A DNA stretch of 64,000 nucleotides from Falsirhodobacter sp. 20TX0035 (GTDB lineage Bacteria; Pseudomonadota; Alphaproteobacteria; Rhodobacterales; Rhodobacteraceae). Position numbers and translations under genes: made by a program. Under the pieces are notes generated by a model. That model saw only the letters and a list, made by a program, of their open reading frames with translations. It had not been told where the DNA came from and searched no databases. The DNA lies in contig NZ_JAQMHV010000001.1 of NCBI RefSeq assembly GCF_028307215.1, positions 496,001 to 560,000 on the forward strand, in the 5' to 3' direction. This document shows, one piece after another, positions 9,869-19,138 of this stretch (the first letter of the stretch is position 1; each line of letters opens with the position of its first letter).

Positions 9869-10446
9869 CCGCGGCAGATGGCCAGCTGGGCCTGATACCG
9901 CGTCGCGCGCGAGGCGACGCGGTTCGCCACGTTCATCAGCCACGGCTTCTGGCGGTAGCTGCCGCGGGCATAGCCCGACCGCCCCTCGTGATAGGCCAGA
10001 TACTGATTCGCCGCGTCATGGGGCGAGATGCCAAGGCCCGAGGCGGACTTGCTCATGTACCAGCCCATGAAGTCGGTCGCGTCCTCGATCCGGTCGCGGC
10101 GCGCGCGGTGGCGGCCGGTGTCCTTCTGATACTCCTCCCACGTGCCGTCCAGCGCCTGGCTGTAGCCGTAGGCAGAGCTTTGACGCCCCATCGGGATGAT
10201 GCCCAGCATGAATTGGTGCGGGGTGCGGGCGTTGCCGATGAAGGACGATTCCTGATGGATCGTCGCCATCTGCACCTGCACGGGAATGCCCCAGCGCCGT
10301 TCCGTGGCCTTCATGGCCCGCCAATAGGCCGGACGTTCGCTGACAATGCTGCACGCGTCGTCCAGATTGCGCGGCGCCGTGAAGTCGCTGCGCCCGCAGG
10401 ACATCAGCAACAACAACAGAATCGACGCGCGAAGAAATCTGCTCAT
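9865..10446 (-). CDS. Lytic transglycosylase (SLT domain), putative lipoprotein
   Basis: 193 residues from an ATG preceded by GAGGGG. The N-terminus is a hydrophobic signal (FLRASILLLLLMSCGRS); LMSC could be a lipobox, making Cys17 the lipidated residue. The SLT-like catalytic region follows with QMATIHQESSFIGNAR, where Glu of QES is the expected acid, and then YGYSQALDGTWEEYQ and NQYLAYHEG. Such enzymes cleave the MurNAc-GlcNAc bond of peptidoglycan to give anhydro-muropeptides. The protein is short and has no LysM or other binding domain. It is transcribed away from hspQ across a 170-base divergent region. Confidence 0.8.
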   Translation of the reverse strand: MSRFLRASILLLLLMSCGRSDFTAPRNLDDACSIVSERPAYWRAMKATERRWGIPVQVQMATIHQESSFIGNARTPHQFMLGIIPMGRQSSAYGYSQALDGTWEEYQKDTGRHRARRDRIEDATDFMGWYMSKSASGLGISPHDAANQYLAYHEGRSGYARGSYRQKPWLMNVANRVASRATRYQAQLAICRG

Positions 10447-10562
10447 ACTGCCCCTCGCATTCTTGTTTTTCGCGAATGTAGGGGAAAACGCCCCACAGGG
10501 AAATGCGCGCGTGCAGGAAAGCGGCCCGAAAGGCGGGGTTTCGCCGCGCGCCGATGCGGCCA

Positions 10563-10592
10563 TTGTGGACTCGCGCCCCAAGGGACGTTATG
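10563..10592 (+). promoter_or_regulatory. Possible hspQ promoter
   Basis: TTGTGG (10563-10568) and GTTATG (10587-10592) are separated by 18 bases and lie 25 bases before the hspQ ATG. The match is loose and could be read as a sigma-70 or RpoH-type site; sequence alone does not decide. Confidence 0.25.
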
Positions 10593-10616
10593 CCCCGCAG
10601 CCGAAAGGGAGTGGCC

Positions 10617-10946
10617 ATGACCGTCAGATCCGAAGCGAAATACCATCTGGGTCAGGTGCTCCGCCATCGGAAGCACCCGTTTCGGGGTGTCGTCTTCGAT
10701 GTGGACGCGATCTTCGCCAACACCCAGGAATGGTACGAGGCCATCCCCGAGGAAAGCCGGCCCGCCAAGGACCAGCCCTTCTATCACCTTCTGGCCGAAA
10801 ACGATCAAAGCTACTACGTGGCCTACGTGTCCGAAGGAAACCTCGTTCCCGATGAGACGGGCGAACCCGTGGACCATCCCGACCTCGCGGACCTCTTCGG
10901 GGATTTCGAGGATGGCTATTACCCCCTTCAGGTGCAGATGAACTGA
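10617..10946 (+). CDS. hspQ: Heat shock protein HspQ
   Basis: 109 residues matching HspQ/YccV, the hemimethylated-DNA-binding family. It shows KYHLGQVLRHRKHPFRGVVFDVD at the start and QPFYHLLAEND and YVAYVSEGNL in the core. E. coli HspQ is a heat-induced specificity factor for Lon that also binds hemimethylated oriC DNA. The ATG at 10617 follows AAAGGGAGTGG. Its stop overlaps the next start by one base (TGATG), so HspQ and MsrC are probably made together, linking heat and oxidative protein repair. Confidence 0.9.
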   Translation: MTVRSEAKYHLGQVLRHRKHPFRGVVFDVDAIFANTQEWYEAIPEESRPAKDQPFYHLLAENDQSYYVAYVSEGNLVPDETGEPVDHPDLADLFGDFEDGYYPLQVQMN

Positions 10947-11398
10947 TGGATTACGACGCGCTTTCCCAAACGCTGGACGCCCTGTGCCACGATGAGACCG
11001 ACAGCGTGGCTTTGATGGCCACGGTGGCGTGCGAGTTGCACACCGCCCATCCCCTGTCGGACTGGACCGGTTTCTACCGCGTGGTGGCGCCCGAACTGTT
11101 GAAGATCGGGCCCTATCAGGGCGGGCACGGCTGCCTCGTGATCCCGTTCAACCGCGGCGTCTGCGGCGCCGCCGCGCGCACCGGCCAGCCCCAGATCGTC
11201 CCGGATGTGGAGCTGTTTCCCGGCCACATCGCCTGCGCGTCGTCCACCCGGTCGGAACTGGTGCTGCCGGTCTGGAACGGCGCCGGTCGGCTGCTGGGCG
11301 TGCTGGATCTGGACAGCGACACCGAGGCCGCCTTCGACCAGACGGACGCCGACGCCCTGACGGCGATCATGGCCCGCATCTTCCGGGATGCGGAGTGA
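10946..11398 (+). CDS. msrC: Free methionine-(R)-sulfoxide reductase (GAF)
   Basis: 150 residues forming a single GAF domain. Three cysteines stand at 63, 73 and 97, in GGHGC, GVCG and FPGHIAC. Their spacing (10 and 24 residues) equals that of the catalytic and resolving cysteines of E. coli fRMsr (YebR: 84, 94, 118). This supports a true thioredoxin-dependent reductase of free Met-R-sulfoxide rather than a signalling GAF protein. The gene starts inside the hspQ stop, and its own stop overlaps the GTG start of the next gene by four bases. The CnoX thioredoxin-fold gene lies 10 kb upstream in the same window. Confidence 0.9.
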   Translation: MDYDALSQTLDALCHDETDSVALMATVACELHTAHPLSDWTGFYRVVAPELLKIGPYQGGHGCLVIPFNRGVCGAAARTGQPQIVPDVELFPGHIACASSTRSELVLPVWNGAGRLLGVLDLDSDTEAAFDQTDADALTAIMARIFRDAE

Positions 11399-12042
11399 CC
11401 TTCGTCTACGCCCCGCCGGACGTTCCCCTGAACCTCCTGCACGCGGACGACCGGATCGTGGTGGCCGACAAGCCCGCGGGCCTTCTGTCGGTCCCGGGAC
11501 GCGGTGACGACCGCGCCGATTGCCTGATTGCCCGGCTGAGGGTGGAATTTCCGGACATCCTGCTGATCCACCGGCTGGACCTCGACACCTCGGGCGTGAT
11601 GATCTTCGCGCGGGACAAGGCGGCGCAGGGCGACATCAGCCAGCAGTTCGAAAAGCGGCTGACGAAGAAGGTCTATCAGGCGCGACTTGACGGGCGGCTG
11701 GAACCGGAAACGGGCCGCGTGGACCTGCCGCTGATCGTGGACTGGCCGAACCGCCCGCGCCAGCACGTGAACCACGACACCGGCAAGCCCGCCCAGACCG
11801 ACTGGCAGGTGCTGGGATACGAGGGCGACACGACCCGGGTGCACCTGATGCCCGTCACGGGCCGCAGCCACCAGCTGCGCGTGCACATGATGGAAACCGG
11901 CCACGCGATCCTGGGTGATCCGCTGTATGCGACGGGGGGGGCCAAGAACCACCCCCGCCTGATGCTGCACGCCGAAACCCTGCGCGTCCGGCATCCGGGA
12001 ACAGGGCGAAGCGTCACCTTCGCGGCCCCCGTCCCGTTCTAG
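11395..12042 (+). CDS. RluA-family pseudouridine synthase
   Basis: 215 residues from a GTG start that overlaps the msrC stop by four bases. The catalytic motif HRLDLDTSGVMIFARD (Asp62) defines the RluA family, and TGRSHQLRVHMMETGHAILGD is the second conserved block. There is no S4 domain, which fits RluA (23S rRNA U746 and tRNA U32) better than RluC or RluD. Specificity inside the family is inference. The frame is open far upstream as an antisense-free extension over msrC, but no homology lies there. The stop overlaps that of the convergent flavin oxidoreductase by four bases. Confidence 0.85.
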   Translation: MTFVYAPPDVPLNLLHADDRIVVADKPAGLLSVPGRGDDRADCLIARLRVEFPDILLIHRLDLDTSGVMIFARDKAAQGDISQQFEKRLTKKVYQARLDGRLEPETGRVDLPLIVDWPNRPRQHVNHDTGKPAQTDWQVLGYEGDTTRVHLMPVTGRSHQLRVHMMETGHAILGDPLYATGGAKNHPRLMLHAETLRVRHPGTGRSVTFAAPVPF

Positions 12043-13064
12043 GCCAGCAGGTCGCGGACCATGGGGATGACCCTTTCGCCATAAAGGCGGATGGAGTTCA
12101 TCGACAGGTCGTGCGGCACCGGCCCGCCCGAATATTTCAGGTCGAAGCGCGACAGGCCCAGCGCGCGGGTCGTCGCCGCGATCTTCCTCGCCACCGTTTC
12201 GGGGCTGCCCACATACATCGACCCGTGGTCGCATTCGCGGTCGAAATCCTCGCGCCGCAGGGGGCCCCAGCCGCGCGACTTGCCCACCAGCCCGTGCATG
12301 ATCCGGTAGCCGGCGAAGAACTGGTCCCGCGCCGCTTCGTCCGTTTCGGCCACGTGGCCGGGGGAATGGACCCCCACGGGCAGGACGGGCGTCTCCATCT
12401 GCTCCAGCGCCTGATGGTAGAGATCCACGAAGGGGCGGAAGCGGGCGGGCGCGCCGCCGATGATCGCCAGCATCATCGGCAGACCGTGCGACGCCGCGCG
12501 GATCACCGATTCCGGCGAACCGCCCACGCCGATCCACGTCTTCAGCGTGCCCCCCTCCATCGGCGGGAAAACGCGCTGCTTCTTCAGGCCGGGATGGATG
12601 GAGCCTTTCCACGTCACCTCCCGCTCACGGCTCAATTTGGTGAACAGGTCCAGCTTTTCGGTGAACAGGCGTTCGTAGTCGGACAGGTCGTAGCCGAAGA
12701 GCGGGAAGCTTTCCGTGAACGACCCGCGGCCCAGGATGACCTCGGCCCGCCCGCCCGAAATGGCGTCCACCGTGGCGAAGCGCTGGAACACCCGGATCGG
12801 ATCGTCCGAGGACAGCACCGTCACGGCGGATCCCAGCCGGATGCGCCGCGTGCGCGCCGCGATCCCCGCCAGCACCACCTCGGGGGCGGAGATGGCGTAA
12901 TCCTCGCGGTGGTGTTCGCCGATGCCGATGAAGTCGATCCCGACCTCATCGGCCAGCACGCCCTGATCGACCACGTCGCGCACCACCTGCGCGTGGGTCT
13001 TCGGGGTGCCGTCCGCGTTGTTCGTCATGTCCCCGAACGTGTCGAGGCCCAGTTCCAGTGTCAT
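12039..13064 (-). CDS. LLM-class flavin-dependent oxidoreductase
   Basis: 341 residues with the bacterial-luciferase TIM-barrel pattern. It shows LADEVGIDFIGIGEHHREDY near the N-terminus, RIRLGSAVTVLSSDDPIRVFQRFATVD in the middle and a WIGVGGSPESVIRAA phosphate-binding turn. Such enzymes use reduced flavin and oxygen, or F420, to oxidise small molecules; the substrate cannot be inferred. The start ATG has AAAGGA seven bases upstream on the minus strand. It appears to be a single-gene unit between the hspQ trio and leuS. Confidence 0.85.
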   Translation of the reverse strand: MTLELGLDTFGDMTNNADGTPKTHAQVVRDVVDQGVLADEVGIDFIGIGEHHREDYAISAPEVVLAGIAARTRRIRLGSAVTVLSSDDPIRVFQRFATVDAISGGRAEVILGRGSFTESFPLFGYDLSDYERLFTEKLDLFTKLSREREVTWKGSIHPGLKKQRVFPPMEGGTLKTWIGVGGSPESVIRAASHGLPMMLAIIGGAPARFRPFVDLYHQALEQMETPVLPVGVHSPGHVAETDEAARDQFFAGYRIMHGLVGKSRGWGPLRREDFDRECDHGSMYVGSPETVARKIAATTRALGLSRFDLKYSGGPVPHDLSMNSIRLYGERVIPMVRDLLA

Positions 13065-13232
13065 GGCCGTATCCTTTCAGCGTTGCCCCGAACCTAAGGC
13101 CGGCCCCCGGCCGTCACAATCTGCCTAAACGGCGGCCCGTCTGTGCAGGGGGGCAGGACAGGCCGCGCGGCTGGACGGGTCGCGCCCGTGGGTGTAAGCC
13201 TCGTGACGCAACCCGCGAAAGAAGGCCCGTCC

Positions 13233-15764
13233 ATGTCCTACTCCCCCGCCCAGACCGAACCCAAGTGGCAAGCCGAATGGGACAAGGCCGAGGTCTTTCT
13301 TGCGAAGCGGGACGAGGCGAAGCCGAAATACTACGTGCTGGAGATGTTCCCCTATCCGTCGGGGCGCATCCACATGGGGCACGTGCGCAACTACACGATG
13401 GGCGACGTGGTGGCCCGCTACAAGGCGTCCTGCGGGTTTTCCGTGCTGCACCCGATGGGCTGGGACGCCTTCGGGATGCCCGCCGAAAACGCGGCCATGG
13501 AGAAGGGCGGCCATCCCAAGGACTGGACCTACGGCAACATCGCCGTGATGAAGGACCAGATGAAACCCTTGGGCCTGTCCATCGACTGGACCCGTGAATT
13601 CGCCACCTGTGACCCGGAATATTACGGCCAGCAGCAGGCCATGTTCCTCGACATGCTGGACGCGGGGCTGGTGTACCGCAAGTCGGCGCAGGTGAACTGG
13701 GACCCCGTCGACATGACCGTCCTTGCCAACGAACAGGTGATCGACGGCAAGGGCTGGCGGTCGGGTGCTGCGGTGGAGCGCAAGGAACTGACCCAGTGGT
13801 TCTTCCGTATCAGTGACTTCGCCGAGGATCTGCTGCAGGCGCTGGACGGGCTGGAGAACTGGCCCGAAAAGGTGCGTCTGATGCAGGCCAACTGGATCGG
13901 CCAGTCGCGCGGGCTGCAGTTCGCCTTCGACACCGTGGGCGCACCCGAAGGGTTCGAGACGCTGGAGGTCTACACCACGCGCCCGGACACGCTGCTGGGA
14001 GCGAGCTTCGCCGCGATCAGCGCCGATCATCCGCTGGCGAAGGCGCTGGAGGCCGATCCCCGCGTCGCCGCCTTCAACGCCGAATGCCGTGCCCTGGGCA
14101 CCACCGCCGAGGCGTTGGAGACGGCGGAAAAGCGCGGCTTCGACACCGGCATCCGTGTGAAGCACCCGCTGGACCCCTCCTGGGAACTGCCGGTCTTCAT
14201 CGCGAACTTCATCCTGATGGATTACGGCACCGGCGCGATCTTCGGCTGCCCCGCCCATGACCAGCGCGACTTCGACTTCGCGCAGAAATATGCCCTGCCG
14301 ATCGACCCGGTCTTCCAGCCGCTGGACGAAGGCATCCCGCCGGGTGCCTATGTTCCGATGAAGTCGGAAAAGGTCCGCTACATCCGCTTGCTGGCCGGAG
14401 AGGCGGAGCAGACCGGCGAGGCCGCCGTCGCCGCCGCCATCCAGCTCTGCGAAGCGCAGGGCATTGGTCGCGGCGTCACCAACTACCGCCTGCGCGACTG
14501 GGGCCTGTCGCGTCAGCGCTACTGGGGCTGCCCGATCCCGGTGGTGCATTGCGCCGCCTGCGGCGTCGTGCCCGAGCGGAAGGAGAACCTTCCCGTCCGC
14601 CTGCCCGACGACGTGAGTTTCGACCAGCCGGGCAACCCGCTGGACCGCCACCCGACGTGGCGGGATACCCCCTGCCCGTCCTGCGGCGCGCCCGCGAAGC
14701 GCGAAACGGACACGATGGACACCTTCGTGGACTCCTCGTGGTACTTCGCGCGCTTCACGTCCCCGCGAGCCACTACGCCCACAACGGACGAAACCGACTA
14801 CTGGATGAACGTGGACCAGTACATCGGCGGGATCGAACACGCGATCCTCCACCTCCTCTACTCCCGCTTCTTCTGCCGCGCGATGCACCGCACGGACCAT
14901 CTTCCGGCCCGCGCGCAGGAGCCGTTCAACGCGCTGTTCACTCAAGGGATGGTCACGCACGAGATCTACATGACCCGCGACGCCCAAGGGCGCCCCGTCT
15001 ATCACCTGCCCGAGGATGTGGTCGACGGCCGCACCCGCGACGGTGGCGTGCCGGTGGAGGTCATCCCCTCGGCCAAGATGTCGAAGTCGAAGAAGAACGT
15101 GGTCGACCCGATGAGCATCATCGAGGCCTTCGGCGCCGACACCGCCCGCTGGTTCGTGATGTCCGACAGCCCGCCCGAACGGGACGTGGAATGGACCGCC
15201 TCGGGCGCCGAGGCCGCGGCGAAGTTCCTGGCCCGCATCTGGCGCATCGCGGACGAGATCGCGCGCGACGACACCCCGGCCGGGGCCGAGGATGACCCGC
15301 TGGCCCGCACCGCCGCCCGCGCCATCGCCGACGTGACGCAGGGGATCGAGGGTTTCGCCTTCAACAAGGCCGTCGCGAAGCTCTATGAATTCGCCAACGC
15401 CCTGTCGAAGTCGAAGGCGGGGGCCGGGGCGAAGCGTGACGCCATGAAGGTCATGGCACAGCTTCTGTCGCCCCTCGTGCCCCACCTGGCCGAGGAAGTC
15501 TGGCACATGCTGGGCGGCACCGGCCTTGTGGCGCAGGCCCCGTGGCCCAAGGCCGACGAGGCGCTGCTGGAAGACGATACCGTGACCCTGCCCATCCAGA
15601 TCAACGGCAAGCGCCGTGCGGAGGTGACCGTGCCCAAGGACATGCCGAAGGACCAGATCGAAGCGCTGGTGCTGGCCGATGAAACCGTGATCCGCTTCCT
15701 GGAGGGCAATGCCCCGAAGAAGCTGATCGTCGTGCCGGGGCGGATCATCAATGTCGTCGCCTGA
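13233..15764 (+). CDS. leuS: Leucyl-tRNA synthetase
   Basis: 843 residues, normal for bacterial LeuRS. The HIGH-type signature is HMGHVRNY (about residues 48-54) and KMSKSKKN is near 616. An editing CP1 domain with [18 protein letters not shown] and [16 protein letters not shown]-like residues lies between them. A zinc-ribbon segment with two CxxC pairs (CAAC and CPSC) is present. The enzyme charges tRNA-Leu and proofreads noncognate residues. The ATG at 13233 is chosen because homology begins at [13 protein letters not shown]; an upstream in-frame ATG at 13143 adds a poorly conserved arginine-rich leader. lptE begins before the stop. Confidence 0.97.
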   Translation: MSYSPAQTEPKWQAEWDKAEVFLAKRDEAKPKYYVLEMFPYPSGRIHMGHVRNYTMGDVVARYKASCGFSVLHPMGWDAFGMPAENAAMEKGGHPKDWTYGNIAVMKDQMKPLGLSIDWTREFATCDPEYYGQQQAMFLDMLDAGLVYRKSAQVNWDPVDMTVLANEQVIDGKGWRSGAAVERKELTQWFFRISDFAEDLLQALDGLENWPEKVRLMQANWIGQSRGLQFAFDTVGAPEGFETLEVYTTRPDTLLGASFAAISADHPLAKALEADPRVAAFNAECRALGTTAEALETAEKRGFDTGIRVKHPLDPSWELPVFIANFILMDYGTGAIFGCPAHDQRDFDFAQKYALPIDPVFQPLDEGIPPGAYVPMKSEKVRYIRLLAGEAEQTGEAAVAAAIQLCEAQGIGRGVTNYRLRDWGLSRQRYWGCPIPVVHCAACGVVPERKENLPVRLPDDVSFDQPGNPLDRHPTWRDTPCPSCGAPAKRETDTMDTFVDSSWYFARFTSPRATTPTTDETDYWMNVDQYIGGIEHAILHLLYSRFFCRAMHRTDHLPARAQEPFNALFTQGMVTHEIYMTRDAQGRPVYHLPEDVVDGRTRDGGVPVEVIPSAKMSKSKKNVVDPMSIIEAFGADTARWFVMSDSPPERDVEWTASGAEAAAKFLARIWRIADEIARDDTPAGAEDDPLARTAARAIADVTQGIEGFAFNKAVAKLYEFANALSKSKAGAGAKRDAMKVMAQLLSPLVPHLAEEVWHMLGGTGLVAQAPWPKADEALLEDDTVTLPIQINGKRRAEVTVPKDMPKDQIEALVLADETVIRFLEGNAPKKLIVVPGRIINVVA

Positions 15765-16248
15765 TCGCCGCGCCCTCCTCGCCTCGGGGCTCGCACTGCT
15801 GGGCCTTGGCGCCTGCGGCTTCACGCCCGCCTACGCCCCCGGGGGCCCCGCCGCCGGGTTGCAGGGGTCCATCCGCATGGCCGAACCGGACGACAAGGCC
15901 GGGTTCGACTTCGTCCAGCGGATGGAGGAGCGGCTGGGCCGCGACATCGATCCCCGCTACGACCTGACCTATGCGATCAACACGAACACGGTCGGCATCG
16001 GCGAAAAGCGCGACAACACGACCACCCGCTACAACATCACGGGCACGGTCGACTGGGGCGTGGTGGACCGCGCCAGCGGGGCGCGCCTGACGGGCGGAAA
16101 GGCCACGAACTTCACCTCCTATTCCGCCACGGGCTCCACCCTCGCCAGCCTTTCGGCGCAAGAGGATGCGGAGTATCGCCTGATGCGCATCCTGGCCGAC
16201 CAGATCGTGACGCAGCTGACGGCCACGGCGGGCCGCTGGGCCAAATGA
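15751..16248 (+). CDS. lptE: LPS-assembly lipoprotein LptE
   Basis: 165 residues. The signal peptide ends in a lipobox LGAC (Cys22) followed by [10 protein letters not shown], the classic start of mature LptE. The rest has the alternating strand and helix pattern of the LptE/RlpB family. LptE plugs the LptD barrel and helps deliver lipopolysaccharide to the outer leaflet. Its ATG lies 14 bases inside leuS, and its stop shares ATGA with holA. The leuS-lptE-holA order is widely conserved in proteobacteria and was decisive, because LptE sequences diverge. Confidence 0.85.
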   Translation: MSSPDRRALLASGLALLGLGACGFTPAYAPGGPAAGLQGSIRMAEPDDKAGFDFVQRMEERLGRDIDPRYDLTYAINTNTVGIGEKRDNTTTRYNITGTVDWGVVDRASGARLTGGKATNFTSYSATGSTLASLSAQEDAEYRLMRILADQIVTQLTATAGRWAK

Positions 16249-17264
16249 TCCTGAAAGGGGCCGAGGCCGCGCGGTATTTCGCAAAGCCCGATCCGTCGAA
16301 GGCCGGCCTGCTGATCTTCGGCGCGGACACGATGCGCGTGGCCCTGCGCCGGCAAGAGGCGATCGCCGCCCTGATCGGTCCCGAAGGGGAGGCCGAGATG
16401 CGCCTGACCCGCATGGCGGCGGGCGACCTGCGCCGCGATCCGGCCATGCTTCTGGACGCGCTGAAGGCGCAGGGCTTCTTCCCCGGCCCCCGCGTAGCGT
16501 TCCTGGAGGAGGCGGGCGACGCCCACGCCCCTGCCATCGCCGCCGCCCTGAAGGACTGGCGCGCGGGGGATGCGCAGCTGGTGGTGACGGCCGGCAGCCT
16601 GACCGCGAAATCCGCGCTGCGGAAGGTGTTCGAACCTGCGCCCCATTGCGTCTGCATCGGCCTTTACGACGATCCCCCCAGCCGGGAGGAGATCGAGGAC
16701 ACGCTGCGCCGCGCGGGCCTGCGCAGCATCGACCCCGCCGCGATGACCGACCTGACCACCCTCGCCCGCGCGCTGGACCCGGGCGACTTCCGCCAGACGG
16801 TGGAGAAGATCGGCCTTTACAAGCATGGCGACAGCGCGCCCCTGACCTCGGCCGAGGTGGCGCTGATGGCCCCCGCCACGATCGAGGCGGATCTGGACGA
16901 CATCCTGCACGCCGCCGCCGAACACCGCGCGGCCGAGATCAGCCCCCTTCTGCGCCGGCTGGAAGGCCAGGGCGTGCAGCCCGTTGCCTTGTGCATCGCC
17001 GCCCTGCGCCACTTCCGCATCCTTCACGCGGCGGCCAGCCATCCCGGCGGCGCGTCCGAAGGAATCGCGCGGATGAAGCCCCCGGTCTTCGGCCCCCGCT
17101 GCGACCGGATGCTGCGTCAGGCCTCGGGCTGGGGGATGCACCGGTTGGAACAGGCGCTGGCCCTGCTGGTGGACACGGACATGACGCTGCGTTCGGCCTC
17201 ACGCGCCCCTCACATGGCGGTGATGGAACGGGCGCTGATCCGCCTGTCCATGATGAAGCGGTAG
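16245..17264 (+). CDS. holA: DNA polymerase III delta subunit
   Basis: 339 residues. The N-terminal part reads GLLIFGADTMRVALRRQEAI followed by a long AAA+-like fold without a functional Walker A, as expected for delta. The middle has LVVTAGSLTAKSALRKVFE. The C-terminal collar helices contain LCIAALRHFRILHAA. Delta is the wrench that opens the beta sliding clamp within the clamp loader. Its start overlaps the lptE stop by four bases. Length fits HolA. Confidence 0.9.
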   Translation: MILKGAEAARYFAKPDPSKAGLLIFGADTMRVALRRQEAIAALIGPEGEAEMRLTRMAAGDLRRDPAMLLDALKAQGFFPGPRVAFLEEAGDAHAPAIAAALKDWRAGDAQLVVTAGSLTAKSALRKVFEPAPHCVCIGLYDDPPSREEIEDTLRRAGLRSIDPAAMTDLTTLARALDPGDFRQTVEKIGLYKHGDSAPLTSAEVALMAPATIEADLDDILHAAAEHRAAEISPLLRRLEGQGVQPVALCIAALRHFRILHAAASHPGGASEGIARMKPPVFGPRCDRMLRQASGWGMHRLEQALALLVDTDMTLRSASRAPHMAVMERALIRLSMMKR

Positions 17265-17325
17265 AAGCGCCGGACCATCTGCGGTATCGTCCCCGCAAAA
17301 TCACGAAAACCGATGGGACACTGAC

Positions 17326-18027
17326 ATGAAGACATTTGCGGCGGTCAGCGCGATGGCGCTGGTTCTGGCTTCCCCCGCCTTAGCGCTGGATTTCATGGGC
17401 GGCAACGTCACGCTGGGCTATTCCGGCCTGAAGAACGACATGGACTATTCCCGTGCCAGCCTGACCGGCCAAGCGGAGTTCGGGATCACCCCGGCCTTCA
17501 GCCTTCAGACCGACGTGGGCGTGTCCAAGTTCTTCGAAGTGGGGGAGACGGAACACAACCTGACCCTGCACGGCATCTGGCACAACGGCCCCGCCGATCT
17601 GGGCGTGTTCTATGGCGGAGAGCGAATCGCCGGCGACACCAAGGATTTCTACGGCTTCGAACTGGGTCAGCAGACCGAGGTGTTCGACGTAGAGCTGTAT
17701 GTTGGCCGTGGCGAGAACTTCGGCTGGGACGGGATCATGGGCGGCGTGTCGGGCCGCTATGCCCTGACGCCGCAATTCGGCCTGGGCCTTGCCTATGACC
17801 GCGCCAACATCGAACGTCTGGACATGTCCCGCGTGGCGCTGAAGGCCGATTACGCCGTGCGTCCCGACATCACGCTGGGCGCCGAGATCGGCAGCTTCCG
17901 CGCCGATCTGAACGACGTTTGGGGTCGGGAAACCTATGTCGGCGTGAACGCGAAGATGAGCTTCGGCGCACAGGGCGGAACGTCGTTCAACCGTCGCGGC
18001 CTTCTGAACATCGTCCCCGGCCTTTGA
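17326..18027 (+). CDS. Small outer-membrane beta-barrel protein (unknown)
   Basis: 233 residues. A clear signal peptide (MKTFAAVSAMALVLASPALA) precedes a mature part rich in alternating hydrophobic residues, Gly and aromatic girdle positions, such as NVTLGYSGLKNDMDYSRA and FGLGLAYDRANIE. This is typical of an eight- to ten-stranded porin-like barrel. It does not end in the usual aromatic residue but in NIVPGL, which is unusual for BAM substrates. I do not recognise a named family. The 3' end overlaps the convergent flavoprotein gene by 41 bases, so either the last residues or that stop position deserve checking. Confidence 0.7.
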   Translation: MKTFAAVSAMALVLASPALALDFMGGNVTLGYSGLKNDMDYSRASLTGQAEFGITPAFSLQTDVGVSKFFEVGETEHNLTLHGIWHNGPADLGVFYGGERIAGDTKDFYGFELGQQTEVFDVELYVGRGENFGWDGIMGGVSGRYALTPQFGLGLAYDRANIERLDMSRVALKADYAVRPDITLGAEIGSFRADLNDVWGRETYVGVNAKMSFGAQGGTSFNRRGLLNIVPGL

Positions 18028-19138
18028 GCGCCGAGCGGCCGGCCCAACGGCCGGTCGCCAGGCAGGCCGTCAGAAGATAGCCGCCCGTCGGCGCCTCCCA
18101 GTCCAGCATCTCGCCGCAGGCGAAGGTGCCGGGCCGGGCGCGCAGTTCCAGCCCTTCGGTCAGCGCCTCGGCCCGAATGCCGCCCGCGGTGGAGATGGCC
18201 TCTTCCAGCGGCCTCGGCCCCGCATGGGGCACGAGCAGCGCCTTCAAAAGCCGCGCCAACGCCTCGCCTTCGGGCAGGGGCCGTGCCACCTCCTGCACCA
18301 GCGCAACGGCGGCGGGCGACAGGCCCAGCTTGCGCAGGCGGTTGGCGATGCTGTCCCGGCGCGCCAGACGGTCGGTAATCCACGGGACGTCCCGGTCGGG
18401 CAGCAGGTCCAGATACAGGGGCGCCCCTTCGCGCAGCGCGCGGCTGACGGCATAGACGCCCCCACCCTCGATCCCCCGGGCCGAGATCACGAACTCCGCC
18501 CGCTCCCGCTGATCGCCCGCGATCAGGACGGCGCCCTTGATCGGCTGGCCGAAATGCCGCGCCATGTGGGGCGACCAGTGCATCACGAAGCCCATGTTGG
18601 CCGGCTGGAACGGGGCCAGCGGCACGTCGAGGTGGGAGGCCCACGCCCCGTCGCTGCCCAGCCGCGACCAGCTGGCCCCGCCCATCGCCAGAACGCGCAG
18701 CGGCGCGTCCACATGCACGACCCCGCCCGGCGTGTCGAAGCCGTCGCCCGTCCAGCGCCAGCGGGTCCGCACCTCCACCCCCAGATCCGACAACCGCGCG
18801 AGCCAGGCCCGCAGCAGGGGCGATCCTTTCATGGCCATGGGAAAGACCCGGCCCGAACTGCCCGTGAACACCTCCTGCCCCAGATCGCGGGCCCAATTCA
18901 TCACCTGCTCCGGCCCGAACTCTTGCAGCATCGGGTGCAGCCAGGGGGGGAAACGGGCCAGCAGAGCCTCCAGCGGTTCGTCCTTGGTCAGGTTCAGGCC
19001 GGACTTGCCAGCCATCAGGAACTTCCGCGCGACCGAGGGTTTCTGGTCGGCCACCAGCACGCGCATCCCGCCGCGGGCCATCTCCTCCGCGGCCATCAGG
19101 CCGGCCGGTCCCGCCCCGATCACCACGGCGTCGGTCAT
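17987..19138 (-). CDS. HI0933-family flavoprotein (TIGR03862 type)
   Basis: 383 residues. The FAD fold begins AVVIGAGPAGLMAAEEMARGG. A GKSGLNLTKDE motif after residue 40 and the C-terminal TFACGEMLDWEAPTGGYLL segment mark the HI0933/YhiN family of NAD(P)/FAD-dependent oxidoreductases. Function in most bacteria is undefined; relatives act as flavin reductases on unsaturated substrates. The ATG overlaps the cysQ stop by four bases, so it is the last gene of the DUF2125-pmbA-cysQ unit. The 3' end runs 41 bases into the opposite outer-membrane gene. Confidence 0.82.
   Translation of the reverse strand: MTDAVVIGAGPAGLMAAEEMARGGMRVLVADQKPSVARKFLMAGKSGLNLTKDEPLEALLARFPPWLHPMLQEFGPEQVMNWARDLGQEVFTGSSGRVFPMAMKGSPLLRAWLARLSDLGVEVRTRWRWTGDGFDTPGGVVHVDAPLRVLAMGGASWSRLGSDGAWASHLDVPLAPFQPANMGFVMHWSPHMARHFGQPIKGAVLIAGDQRERAEFVISARGIEGGGVYAVSRALREGAPLYLDLLPDRDVPWITDRLARRDSIANRLRKLGLSPAAVALVQEVARPLPEGEALARLLKALLVPHAGPRPLEEAISTAGGIRAEALTEGLELRARPGTFACGEMLDWEAPTGGYLLTACLATGRWAGRSALKGRGRCSEGRDG

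Noticed and set aside
13125-15824. Long open frame antisense to leuS
   Set aside because: The composition is typical of the reverse complement of a high-GC gene and there is no motif. LeuS is unambiguous.
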